NCBI GenBank assembly: GCA_009886125.1
Contig: VFJK01000095.1
Coordinates: 1 to 32,869 of the forward strand
Length of the DNA: 32,869 bases
DNA from: Geobacter sp.
Lineage (GTDB): Bacteria; Desulfobacterota; Desulfuromonadia; Geobacterales; DSM-12255
Direction: 5' to 3'
Shown here: positions 1 to 7,584 of the stretch, piece by piece
Numbering within the stretch: position 1 is the stretch's first letter
Layout of the letters: each line of letters opens with the position of its first letter
Notes under the pieces: generated by a model
The model's input: the letters and a program-made list of their open reading frames with translations, nothing else
What the model was told of the DNA's origin: nothing
Database searches by the model: none
Program-made: the position numbers and the translations under genes

Positions 1-106
1 CCTCAATGTCAATAATAGCAGAGGGCATACTATGGATTTCGTCTAAAGCATCCAGTAATTGCCGAAGTCTGGGAATATCTAATAGTTCTTTGAGAGTGTA
101 TTCCAT
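1..106 (-). CDS. PocR-domain sensory protein, N-terminal fragment (runs off window)
   Basis: Only the first 35 codons are present; the gene continues leftward out of the window. The start is ATG at 106-104, preceded on the minus strand by GAGGTG (112-117) at good spacing. The peptide begins MEYTLKELLDIPRLRQLLDA and continues into DEIHSMPSAIIDIE. This resembles the opening of the PocR ligand-binding domain, a PAS-like sensor found at the N-terminus of many histidine kinases, diguanylate cyclases and AraC-type regulators. The output domain lies outside the window, so the role of the whole protein cannot be told. Confidence 0.6.
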   Translation of the reverse strand, partial: MEYTLKELLDIPRLRQLLDALDEIHSMPSAIIDIE

Positions 107-126
107 TGTTTCACCTCGAATGGGAA

Positions 127-159
127 AACCGGCGCACCGGAAAAGCCTAATGCCGGTTA
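127..159. repeat. Small inverted repeat upstream of the PocR-domain gene
   Basis: AACCGGC (127-133) and GCCGGTT (153-159) form a 7-bp inverted repeat, and inside it CCGG-CGCA-CCGG can make a second small hairpin. It lies just upstream of the ribosome binding site of the minus-strand PocR-domain gene, so it would fall in that gene's leader. No known riboswitch could be matched with confidence. It could be a leader hairpin or simply sequence noise. Confidence 0.3.
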
Positions 160-202
160 GTAGCTTGATTCAGCTAAAATAATTGTTGATGGTGGTATTT
201 GT

Positions 203-255
203 CAGGAGGAGATTCCCTGTATGCGTAATAGTGTTGACACTTGAGACACCTCCTG
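203..255. repeat. Nested inverted repeats between the PocR gene and the IS remnant
   Basis: CAGGAGG (203-209) and CCTCCTG (249-255) are perfect inverted 7-mers, and between them lies the self-complementary AGTGTTGACACT (230-241). Dyads like this upstream of a sensor gene may be protein-binding sites, but no known consensus matches. No gene is visible from 107 to about 300. Confidence 0.3.
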
Positions 256-302
256 AAACAGTATCTTTACGCGTTAATATATTTTTATTCAATAAATTCC
301 AA

Positions 303-1608
303 TCATAAATACTGAAAATAACAGAAGAGTTCAAACGCCATAAATTCTAATGATGTGAAATTCTCTCATCAAATATGATGCTAAATTGATTCAGTGCAGA
401 CTTCCAGTCTCTGACCGCATCGTCCATTTGTTAGAGATGTTCCTTAAAGCCAGGTAGATCAGTTTGAACATGGCTTCGTCACTTGGGAAATGACCTCGAT
501 TCTTGGTGACCTTACGTAGAGACATGTTCAGGGATTCAATGGCATTGGTGGTGTAAATTGCTTTGCGAATATCTGTTGGATAGGAGACCAATGGGATGAT
601 CCGCTCCCAGTTATTCCGCCATGATTTAGCGATTGATGGGTGGCTGGCATCCCATTTGGTGGCAAAAGCGTCAAGGTTCCTTTCAGCCAGTTCCACGGTC
701 GCTGCTTGATATATCGACTTGAGGTCATCAGCCACTTCTTTACGCTGTTTCCAAGAAACGTAGTTCAGGCTATGGCGCACCATATGAACAATACAGAGTT
801 GAATCTGGGTTTTGGGAAAGATTGACTCTATCGCCTCTGGAAATCCCTTGAGGCCGTCAATGCAGGCGATAAAGATGTCTTTGACTCCACGGTTCTTCAG
901 CTCGGTGACAACCTGAAACTAGAACTTTGCTCCTTCGTTTTCGGAAGTCCACATGCCGAGAACTTCCTTAATTCCATCTATGTTGACACCAATGGCGAGG
1001 TAAACTGCCTTGTTTATGACTCTGCTGTCGTGGCGCACTTTGATCCGGACAGCATCAAGATAGACGATAGGGTAGACCTCGTCCAGAGGGCGGTTTTGCC
1101 AGAGGATAACTTCTTCGCTGATAGCATCGGTGACTTGAGAAATCAGGGCGGGTGATACATCTATGCCGTAAATCTCGTGCAAATGTCCCTGAATGTCACG
1201 GGTAGTCATGCCACGGGCATACATTGAGATGATTTTGTCATCAAAGCCGGTGAAGCGGGTTTCGCCTTTGGGAAGGATGATCGGATCAAAAGTAGAATTA
1301 CGGTCACGGGGTGTAGTTACTTCGAGGTTGCCAAATTCTCCTATAATAGTTTTTTTATAACCACCGTTGCGGGAGTTCCCAGTGTTCTTGCCTTGTGGAG
1401 CATGTTTCTCGTAACCAAGGTGCTCGGTCAGTTCGGCTTGCATTGCCCGCTCTAAAATCCTCTTGGTCATTTGTTTTAGAAGCCCGTTCTCGCCGATCAA
1501 GTCTTCGGGCTTCTTGTAGTCCTTCATTAAAATGTCAAGCAGTTCGTCTGTGGTAGCCATCGGTATGTCCCTCCTTGGGGTTGTTTTACCGAATTTCAGC
1601 ATTTACAC
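303..1608 (-). mobile_element. IS256-family insertion sequence, decayed
   Basis: The limits are set by a degenerate terminal inverted repeat around the transposase pseudogene. TAAATACTGAAAAT (306-319) matches 12 of 14 bases of the reverse complement of AATTTCAGCATTTA (1592-1605). The outermost bases GTG are seen only on the right, transposase-start, side. The resulting length of about 1.3 kb is usual for the IS256 family. I found no clear target-site duplication. The mutated left end and the broken transposase both indicate an old, immobile copy. Confidence 0.65.
347..1560 (-). pseudogene. IS256-family (Mutator-type) transposase, disrupted by a nonsense codon and a frameshift
   Basis: The N-terminal piece starts at ATG 1560 (MATTDELLDILMKDY), with AAGGAGGG at good spacing; a longer ORF begins at 1602 without an evident ribosome site. 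Reading continues to SENEGAKF, then meets TAG at 917-919. Beyond it the same frame carries on as FQVVTELKNRGVKDIFIACI, so this is one in-frame stop, probably replacing the Trp usual here. The frame then runs through MVRHSLNYVSWKQ and TTNAIESLN. Near 417-422 one base appears to be missing: after KWTM the usual ending VRDWKSALNQFSIIFDERIS is found in the next frame and stops at 347. About 404 codons in total is normal for the family. With two independent lesions, active transposase from this copy is very unlikely. Confidence 0.88.
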
Positions 1609-1684
1609 AAACGATTGTACACGTCCCTTTACGGCATTATTTCTGTACGTTACTGAACGATAAAAATGATCTGTCAAAAACAGA

Positions 1685-1714
1685 TTGACAGGTTTGCCGG
1701 AGGTCTGTTATATA
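1685..1714 (+). promoter_or_regulatory. Promoter of the tRNA-Ala gene
   Basis: A perfect -35 box TTGACA (1685-1690) is followed after 17-18 bases by an AT-rich -10 box (TTATAT/TATATA, 1708-1714), with the mature tRNA starting 14 bases further on. Position and consensus fit a sigma-70 type promoter. Confidence 0.6.
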
Positions 1715-1727
1715 AAACGTTCAATTT

Positions 1728-1803
<76 letters not shown>

Positions 1804-1814
1804 TAAAAAATCAA

Positions 1815-1843
1815 GGGGTTAGCGAATAGCTGATCCCTTTTTT
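1815..1843 (+). terminator. Rho-independent terminator after tRNA-Ala
   Basis: GGGGTTAGC (1815-1823) pairs with GCTGATCCC (1829-1837), using G-U pairs, across a 5-base loop, and is followed by six T residues. It starts 11 bases after the tRNA CCA end and probably ends that single-gene transcript. Confidence 0.8.
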
Positions 1844-1931
1844 CATATGAAATATGTCCCGTGTCTTGTTACTTTACTGCGTTTCTTGAATCGAACAAGA
1901 TGCTTCCCAATTATTAACAATTAGTGCAATA

Positions 1932-1960
1932 TTCATGTTTCAGAAATTGAGAATTATAAT
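1932..1960 (+). promoter_or_regulatory. Candidate promoter for the ACP/ketosynthase cluster
   Basis: A perfect -10 box TATAAT (1955-1960) lies about 36 bases before the ACP start. The -35 region 17 bases upstream (TTCATG, 1932-1937) matches the consensus only weakly, so the promoter may need an activator, or the box may be fortuitous. Confidence 0.4.
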
Positions 1961-1998
1961 GCCAGTTTTCCTAAAGCCATTTTACCAAGGAGAATATG

Positions 1999-2274
1999 AT
2001 GAGTGACCGGGAGCAGGATCTACAGGAGATCAGAAAAGCACTCAAGGAGATGATTGTCAGAGATCTTTCTCTTGAAGATATTGAACCTGAAGATATAAAG
2101 GATGATGAAATACTGTTCGGTGAAGGTCTGGGCCTGGATTCACTTGATGCTGTCGAGATCGTGGTTCTTCTTCAGAGGAACTTCGGGCTTGAGGTCAAAA
2201 CTATGGATCAGGGGAGAGAGATCTTTTATTCAGTCGATACTATCGCCAACTTTGTTTATGAGAACAGAAAATAA
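1999..2274 (+). CDS. Acyl carrier protein
   Basis: A small acidic four-helix carrier protein of about 91 residues. The phosphopantetheine attachment motif is GLDSLD, with the modified serine at residue 48, so acyl or ketide intermediates would be carried here as thioesters. AAGGAG (1987-1992) lies six bases before the second of two adjacent ATG codons (1996 and 1999); I prefer 1999. The motif DSLDAVEIV and the unusually hydrophobic following helix fit the specialised carrier proteins found beside type II ketosynthase pairs better than housekeeping AcpP, which is normally found next to fabF and fabG. It opens the plus-strand cluster and lies 241 bases before the first ketosynthase. That gap contains no recognisable gene. 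An enzyme to load its prosthetic group is not encoded in the window. Confidence 0.9.
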   Translation: MSDREQDLQEIRKALKEMIVRDLSLEDIEPEDIKDDEILFGEGLGLDSLDAVEIVVLLQRNFGLEVKTMDQGREIFYSVDTIANFVYENRK

Positions 2275-2515
2275 TTCCCCGGCTGTCGGCTGTTTCTTCT
2301 TTGTTTTTGCTCTCCCGTTTATTGTCTCATGTGTAACTGTAGCTGTTGCGACTAGAAATGGTCTTTCAGGCTCTTCACGGATTACATCTTACGACTCATA
2401 TGAAATTGATTTCTAACCTCAAAATATTACCCTTCTGCAAAATAATGCTCTCAAAGATGTCTTTCCCAAGGACATTGTCTTTTGTCTGTTTTAGAGCAAT
2501 GGAGTATATAGGTAT

Positions 2516-3691
2516 ATGGTAAAAGGTGATTTCCTTATAACTGGCCTTGGTTCTGTATCGGCTGCAGGAGAAAATCTTGAATCTGCTATGGCAAGTATCG
2601 GCGCAGGGGTAAGAAACTCAGCTTCAGTCTCTATTTTTGAAACCTCTCTTACCTATCCCGTTTTTGAATATCGAGGTCCTCTGGATTTCGGCAACCCGAT
2701 GGATATCGGTCGAACTTTGGCTCTTCTCAATAAAGCCGTCAATGAGGCACTGATTGACTCTGGACTCAATGATACGAAAGGTATGCGGATTGGCATCTGC
2801 ATCGGTACGACAGTTGCCAGTCAGCTGAACGACCTTGGGTTTTATCGGTCATATCGTGAAACCGGAACAGCTTCTTTAAGCCCTGTCGATCTTTTCCTGA
2901 AAGGTAACCCGGCGGAGTTCCTTTCCCATAAGCTTGGGACAAAAGGACCTTCGCTGACCGTTGTAAATGCCTGCTCATCAGGAACTGATGCAATTGGTGT
3001 GGCACTTTCATGGCTCAAATCCGATCTTTGCGACATTGCTATTGCCGGAGGTGCTGACGAGCTCAGTCAGATTCCTTATGCAGGGTTTTCCTCTTTAGGT
3101 ATTCTGAATACCGGTCTTTGCAGGCCATTCGACAAGGAGCGGAAAGGTCTGAATCTTGGCGAAGGTGCCGGGATCATGGTCATAGAAAAGAGATCGTCAG
3201 CAGTATCAAGAGGTGTCATGCCAACACTTTTCCTTGCAGGGTATGGCCTTTCCAGTGACGCTTATCATCTTACTGCACCAAGCCCGGACGGAGTCGGGCT
3301 CAGCTCTTCAATCCATGAGGCTCTTGCAGAGGCCTGCATCACTCCTGAAGAGATCTCTTTTGTTAATGCTCACGGTACCGGGACACAAGACAATGATCTT
3401 GTGGAAGGAAAGGTGCTTGCAGAAATATTCGGTTCCGGAGTTACATTCCTTTCGACAAAAGGATATACAGGGCATACGCTGGGTGCCGCAGGCGGGTTGG
3501 AGGCTGTCTTCACATCTGTCGGCCTGCGAGAGGGCTGGATCCCTGCCAGTGCGGGTTTCTGTCTGCAGGATGATGCTATACTGATCTCTCCTGTTACCAA
3601 GAGGTCTGAAATTTCCGGAAGATACGCTCTCTCGACTTCGCTTGCTTTTGGCGGCAACAATACTGCTCTAGTCATTGGCTTAGAGGGTTAA
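2516..3691 (+). CDS. Beta-ketoacyl-ACP synthase, catalytically complete (KS-alpha/FabF-like)
   Basis: A 391-residue thiolase-fold condensing enzyme that would extend an acyl chain by decarboxylative Claisen condensation with a malonyl-ACP type unit. All three catalytic residues are visible: Cys153 in VVNACSSGTD, His286 in NAHGTGTQDND, and His320 in KGYTGHTLGAAGG. The C-terminal glycine-rich motif SLAFGGNNT is also present. Length is close to FabF (about 410), but the sequence is a divergent FabF relative. The gene is followed after two bases by a second, inactive ketosynthase, the arrangement of KS-alpha/KS-beta pairs in type II polyketide and aryl polyene systems. The start at 2516 has GGAG 11 bases upstream. 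The product cannot be told from sequence. It is the only condensing enzyme in the window with an intact active site. Confidence 0.92.
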   Translation: MVKGDFLITGLGSVSAAGENLESAMASIGAGVRNSASVSIFETSLTYPVFEYRGPLDFGNPMDIGRTLALLNKAVNEALIDSGLNDTKGMRIGICIGTTVASQLNDLGFYRSYRETGTASLSPVDLFLKGNPAEFLSHKLGTKGPSLTVVNACSSGTDAIGVALSWLKSDLCDIAIAGGADELSQIPYAGFSSLGILNTGLCRPFDKERKGLNLGEGAGIMVIEKRSSAVSRGVMPTLFLAGYGLSSDAYHLTAPSPDGVGLSSSIHEALAEACITPEEISFVNAHGTGTQDNDLVEGKVLAEIFGSGVTFLSTKGYTGHTLGAAGGLEAVFTSVGLREGWIPASAGFCLQDDAILISPVTKRSEISGRYALSTSLAFGGNNTALVIGLEG

Positions 3692-3693
3692 GG

Positions 3694-4767
3694 ATGAATA
3701 TTCTTGGTATCGGGACAATTTTCTCACAGGGATACGGAATTGATTCCCTTCAGATCGCATTGGGAAATGATCCGAAGAAACCTGATGAGGTAGCTGCTCT
3801 TTATTCTAAAGACGGCAAACGAAAAGCTTTTATCGTCGATTTTGATTCAGTTACTGACAAGAGTGTGCTGAAGAAGATCCGTCGAGCAGACAAGTTGAGC
3901 AAGATGTCCGTTGTTGCTGCGTCTGCAGCCATTTCAGATAGCGGGATCCCTGATTTTCACGAAAAAAGGGTAGGTATAATACTATCTACCGCTTTCGGTG
4001 CTCATGTCACGACATTCGAATTTCTTGACGGGATAATCGACTATGGCGAGGGGAATGTATCACCAACTTCGTTTTCAAACTCAGTTCATAACGCTGCCGC
4101 CTCTTATATTTCAACGTCGCTGAGTCTTAAGGGGCCGACCCTCACCGTCACCCGCTTTCGATTCTCTTTCCAGTCTGCATTGGAGCTTGGGAAGAGCTGG
4201 CTGGAACAGGGGAGATGCGATTATCTCCTTCTAGGTGCAGTTGACCAGTACGGCGATGTTCTTGGATTTGTTTCTGATAATAAACTGAATCCTTTACTCG
4301 ATGGGGAAATAGCACCATTCAGCTTTGGACATGGAGGGCATATTCCGGGGGAGTGTTCGGTATTCTTCCTCCTTGGAAGAGAACAGACTCCTACAGCCTA
4401 CTGTTCAGTTGACAGTGTCTCCATGTTTGATGATCCCCACGCTGCTGATACGGTCGATTTGAACGTAATATCGGCCGACGGAATGCTGACGGATGAATCG
4501 CACTATCTTCAGCAGTTGTCTCCGGAGATCCCGGTTGCTGCATACTCACCTCTGTTTGGAAGTATTATGTCCGGTGGAGCGATGAATATTGCAGTAGCCG
4601 CGTTGAGCATCAAAAATCAGTGTGTCTATGCTTCCCCTGGAAAATCATCTCTGCATGAACTCAAAATAGTAGAAGCCTCTGCCTCTTCAGAAGTCTCGAC
4701 TATCCGCTGTATTGATATGAATTGTCGTGGAGAGTATGCAAAAGTGTATCTCGGAAGGCTCTTGTAA
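3694..4767 (+). CDS. Ketosynthase-like chain length factor, active site lost
   Basis: A 357-residue ketosynthase-fold protein. Aligning KGPTLTV (146-152) with KGPSLTV of the upstream ketosynthase puts Arg156 where the nucleophilic Cys should be. The NAHGTGT block is missing. In the block SPLFGSIMSGGA the second catalytic His is Ser. It therefore cannot condense by the usual mechanism and probably serves as the KS-beta partner that shapes the chain tunnel. The stretch SPTSFSNSVHNAAASYIS (123-140) is typical of the Ketoacyl-synt_2 type (PF13723) chain length factors of aryl polyene-like clusters. Classical actinobacterial chain length factors have Gln at the Cys position, so Arg is unusual. It starts two bases after the KS stop, with GAGGG shortly upstream, indicating translational coupling and a 1:1 complex. 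Confidence 0.82.
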   Translation: MNILGIGTIFSQGYGIDSLQIALGNDPKKPDEVAALYSKDGKRKAFIVDFDSVTDKSVLKKIRRADKLSKMSVVAASAAISDSGIPDFHEKRVGIILSTAFGAHVTTFEFLDGIIDYGEGNVSPTSFSNSVHNAAASYISTSLSLKGPTLTVTRFRFSFQSALELGKSWLEQGRCDYLLLGAVDQYGDVLGFVSDNKLNPLLDGEIAPFSFGHGGHIPGECSVFFLLGREQTPTAYCSVDSVSMFDDPHAADTVDLNVISADGMLTDESHYLQQLSPEIPVAAYSPLFGSIMSGGAMNIAVAALSIKNQCVYASPGKSSLHELKIVEASASSEVSTIRCIDMNCRGEYAKVYLGRLL

Positions 4768-4838
4768 TATTGCTTGACCCCAAGGTTCATCCCGGAAGAG
4801 ATTCAATCTCTGGACCGCATTTATAAAAGGTGTTTTGC

Positions 4839-5984
4839 GTGTCAGCTCGTACTGCTCTCATATATTCACATAAATTCGACAATTTTTCGTATGGAGAGTC
4901 GCATCCTTTCAAGGCGCAAAGGTTTCGGCTTGCTTATGAGCTTATCAAGGCTTACTCCCTGGATACCCTGGAAAACAGCATCATATCAGAAGCTGACAAT
5001 ATACCTGAAGAGCATATCCTCTCTTTTCACGACAGCAAATACATTGACAGGATTAAAGAGTTCAGCAGTTCGCCTGTCCCGAGAGCTGATTTCCTCTACG
5101 GACTTGGAGATGCTGAAAACCCGGTATTCCCAGGATTTTACGACTGGGCCTGTCTTGGGACGGCCGGTACGTTAGAAGCGACGAGGCTTGTTTCAGAGGA
5201 GGGGTACTCAGCTGCATTCAATCTTGCCGGTGGGTATCATCATGCTCACAGGTCCAAAGCTTCAGGTTTTTCCTATCTTAATGATGCGGTCATCGCAATT
5301 AATTCACTCCTTTCAAAAGGAAAAAGAGTCGTCTATCTCGATATTGATGCGCATCATGGTGACGGTGTTCAGGAGGCATATTACGATACTGATCAGGTTC
5401 TTGTCATCTCGCTGCACGAGAGCGGGATATATTTTTTCCCCGGTACAGGCTTCGAGAACGAGCTCGGCACCGGTAAAGGCTTTGGTTATACGGTAAACCT
5501 GCCACTTATTGCCAATACTGATGATCCCATATATATGAAGGCCTTCGATGAGGTAGTATATCCTCTGATTGCGGCGTATGATCCTGACATTATCTTCACT
5601 CAACTGGGAGCGGATACATTCCGAACTGACCCTTTGTCGCGTCTCGAAATAACCACACATAGTTATTCCTACATCCTGAGGAAGTTAAAGGCACTTCGTA
5701 TCCCCTGGGTGGGAGTTGGAGGCGGTGGATATGACTTGATGAACACTGCGAGAGCCTGGACTATTGCCTGGAGTATAATGAACGGGGTCAAGCTCCCGTT
5801 AAAACTTCCGGAACCTTTTAAAAAGTCCATAGCCGCCATGGGATATCCGAATACAATGCTCTTTGATGCGATGCACTGGGCGGATGAAGAGGACCGAAAT
5901 CTCGCTCTTGATGCAGTCGAGAAATCGATTGCGATCATACGTAAAGAGGTATTCCCTTTGATTGTCGGGTCAAATCACTATTGA
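4839..5984 (+). CDS. Histone deacetylase-superfamily amidohydrolase (AcuC/class I-like)
   Basis: A zinc-dependent deacetylase of about 381 residues. Numbering from a GTG at 4830, the catalytic His pair is in GGYHHA (137-138), the zinc ligands are Asp173 and His175 in DIDAHHGDG plus Asp262 in GADTFRTDPL, and the transition-state Tyr is Tyr301 in GGGGYD. The set is complete, so activity is expected. GDAENPVFPGFYD resembles the AcuC/class I branch. I prefer GTG 4839 as start, eight bases after AAAAGG. Bacterial relatives deacetylate acetyl-CoA synthetase (AcuC), acetylpolyamines or small amides. No acetyltransferase or acs gene is nearby; instead it follows the ACP and ketosynthase pair by 71 bases, which suggests removal of an acyl group from the pathway product or from a pathway protein. 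That link is inference. Confidence 0.9.
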   Translation: MSARTALIYSHKFDNFSYGESHPFKAQRFRLAYELIKAYSLDTLENSIISEADNIPEEHILSFHDSKYIDRIKEFSSSPVPRADFLYGLGDAENPVFPGFYDWACLGTAGTLEATRLVSEEGYSAAFNLAGGYHHAHRSKASGFSYLNDAVIAINSLLSKGKRVVYLDIDAHHGDGVQEAYYDTDQVLVISLHESGIYFFPGTGFENELGTGKGFGYTVNLPLIANTDDPIYMKAFDEVVYPLIAAYDPDIIFTQLGADTFRTDPLSRLEITTHSYSYILRKLKALRIPWVGVGGGGYDLMNTARAWTIAWSIMNGVKLPLKLPEPFKKSIAAMGYPNTMLFDAMHWADEEDRNLALDAVEKSIAIIRKEVFPLIVGSNHY

Positions 5985-6049
5985 CCTTTTTCTTGATAAA
6001 AGCGTATAAATCAACACTCGCAATTAATTGATTCAGACCAGGTGGCAGA

Positions 6050-7006
6050 TTGGAATCTATCCAAAATACCAAACCTCCCGAGATACCGGGTATCTCATAC
6101 ATTCACCCATCACCCGGTTTCTTCCTTGAGGCTCGTGACGGCAAAGTGAGAATATCATTAGGGGATTTTCCGATTCCCCTGCTCAAGAAGGATGTATCTT
6201 CCTGTGAGCCTTCATATGATTCCATCGGACGAGGTATATACCAATTCCTTCGAATACATCCTGAAGGCTCTTATGCAATGCGATATGCAGCAATATTAAG
6301 AGATGGATATCCTCATCTGCTTGCAGAGCTGGCTACACATCTTCTTATGCTCGATCAGAAGGATGTTGATCTTCCCTATCTTGATAGAAAAATTACCTAT
6401 CTGAAGATATTTGCTCTTCTGGAGCCGGATAATCACCATTTAACATTTGAAATCGGGTCCGTGTTCTTTGAAAAAGCTCTTACTCTTGCGGCTCTTTCAA
6501 ATACGACGCTTCACATGTTCTCTGCTGAGAAATATCTCCGAAAATCACTGCAGCTTAAACCCGATGATCTCAAAACAATCAATTTACTGGGAGAGATCTG
6601 TTATCTTCTTGGTAAATATACTGATGCATCTGACCTCTGGAGGGGTATAGTTGATAGTTTATCCATTGACGCTGCCGGGAAGATCAGAGTCAGACTGGAT
6701 CAGATAGCTCAAGGGAATTGTCCGCAGGTTCCGGCAGTAGATTATCTTCAGGCGGTAGGAGTCGCTCTTGAAGCTTTTGGGATGTCTGATTTCGAAGAAG
6801 CCGCAGCAATAATCCTTGATGTAATCGATGTTGTTTCCTGCTTTGAAGAGTTCCCGCTTGCAGAGATCAACTATGTTCTCGGGCTCTGTTATTTAAAGCT
6901 GGACATGCCTAAATATGCAGAGCAGTACTTTAAACAGGCTATCCTGCTGCACCCTGGCTATGAAGAAGCTGAACAGCAACTTGAAACGATGGGAGTAATA
7001 TTATGA
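6050..7006 (+). CDS. TPR-repeat protein of unknown role
   Basis: A 318-residue protein without signal peptide or membrane segment. The N-terminal 100 residues (with HPEGSYAMRYA) are unrecognised; they may be a small regulatory or PqqD-like domain, but this is not secure. Tetratricopeptide-type helical hairpins are visible near 158-200 (AEKYLRKSLQLKPDD followed by LLGEICYLLGKYTDA) and near 273-305 (YVLGLCYLKLDMPKYAEQYF followed by ILLHPGY). TPRs mediate protein contacts, so it may scaffold the cluster's enzymes. The start is a TTG at 6050 with AGGTGG (6040-6045) upstream. Its stop overlaps the ATG of a 31-codon membrane ORF in an ATGA junction. Function unknown. Confidence 0.72.
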   Translation: MESIQNTKPPEIPGISYIHPSPGFFLEARDGKVRISLGDFPIPLLKKDVSSCEPSYDSIGRGIYQFLRIHPEGSYAMRYAAILRDGYPHLLAELATHLLMLDQKDVDLPYLDRKITYLKIFALLEPDNHHLTFEIGSVFFEKALTLAALSNTTLHMFSAEKYLRKSLQLKPDDLKTINLLGEICYLLGKYTDASDLWRGIVDSLSIDAAGKIRVRLDQIAQGNCPQVPAVDYLQAVGVALEAFGMSDFEEAAAIILDVIDVVSCFEEFPLAEINYVLGLCYLKLDMPKYAEQYFKQAILLHPGYEEAEQQLETMGVIL

Positions 7007-7098
7007 CCGGTTACTCTTCTGCTGACTGGATATTTATTGCAGTGGTGATGGTTGTAATAATAGTCTGTATTGCGCTCAGCTATTTCACACGTCGTTGA
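7003..7098 (+). CDS. 31-residue single-span membrane miniprotein
   Basis: The ORF overlaps the TPR gene stop as ATGA (7003-7006). It encodes MTGYSSADWIFIA, then a continuous hydrophobic stretch VVMVVIIVCIALSYF, and ends TRR. This is a textbook single transmembrane helix with a positive C-terminal end, predicting that the C-terminus stays in the cytoplasm. The tight overlap supports translation by coupling. There is no homologue I recognise. It could anchor or regulate the neighbouring four-helix membrane protein, or be a chance ORF, though the amino-acid pattern argues against chance. Confidence 0.55.
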   Translation: MTGYSSADWIFIAVVMVVIIVCIALSYFTRR

Positions 7099-7128
7099 GC
7101 CTTTTCAAAATAAAGATGGAAGTATTAA

Positions 7129-7572
7129 ATGATCGATGTTGAAGAGAACGAAGTAAAACGACCTTTCGGGTTGACACTGCTGACAGGGCTTTATCTGTTT
7201 TTCTTTTTACTTTCCCTGTCAACATACGGAAACCCTTTTCCCTTTATGGGGAAGATCTATCAGGATTCACCGGCAAAGATTCTGGTTTTTTTCGACTCCC
7301 TTTTCTGCGTCTACCTGTTTATCGGCATCTGTAAGCGTCAGCTTCTGACCTGGTATCTACTGCTCTTCTATAATTTGTTCGAGATCATTAACACAATTAT
7401 CAACCTTTTCCTGATCACTCCACAAGACATTGAGAAAATAATCGGGCACCAGGTTGATAACCAGGGTCTTATAATAAATAATATTGCTGCTTCACTTGCT
7501 ATTCTTCTTCTGACCCAATTTATTTATAGAAACAGGCGTTATTTTAGTAATCGAAGCTTATTTCTTTTCTGA
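7129..7572 (+). CDS. Four-helix integral membrane protein, unknown function
   Basis: A 147-residue protein with a short acidic N-terminus (MIDVEENEVKRP) and about four hydrophobic segments near residues 13-31, 50-69, 71-96 and 114-133. The C-terminus is basic (RNRRYFSNRS). No family motif is recognised. A weak GGAAG lies about ten bases before the ATG. It sits 30 bases after the miniprotein and 12 bases before the ABC ATPase gene, in the same direction, so co-transcription is likely. It has no visible resemblance to the MlaE permease expected as partner of that ATPase, and is too small to be one. Confidence 0.7.
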   Translation: MIDVEENEVKRPFGLTLLTGLYLFFFLLSLSTYGNPFPFMGKIYQDSPAKILVFFDSLFCVYLFIGICKRQLLTWYLLLFYNLFEIINTIINLFLITPQDIEKIIGHQVDNQGLIINNIAASLAILLLTQFIYRNRRYFSNRSLFLF

Positions 7573-7584
7573 CAGGGAGCTACT

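Noticed and set aside
118-180. Possible c-di-GMP (GEMM) riboswitch on the plus strand
   Set aside because: A few blocks (AAACC-like, AAAGCC-like) recall the GEMM core, but the tetraloop-receptor hairpins do not form, and no plus-strand gene follows within 300 bases.
919-1602. Two separate transposase genes (227 and 130 codons) instead of one pseudogene
   Set aside because: The frame continues unchanged through the TAG and the two parts join into one IS256-type protein, so they are one broken gene rather than a two-ORF element.
2102-2416. 104-codon plus-strand ORF overlapping the ACP
   Set aside because: Its first half is the ACP in another frame and it has no ribosome site or family resemblance; the tail is low-information sequence.
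4774-5175. 133-codon plus-strand ORF at the start of the deacetylase gene
   Set aside because: It is an out-of-frame reading of the deacetylase coding region, which has clear catalytic motifs in its own frame.
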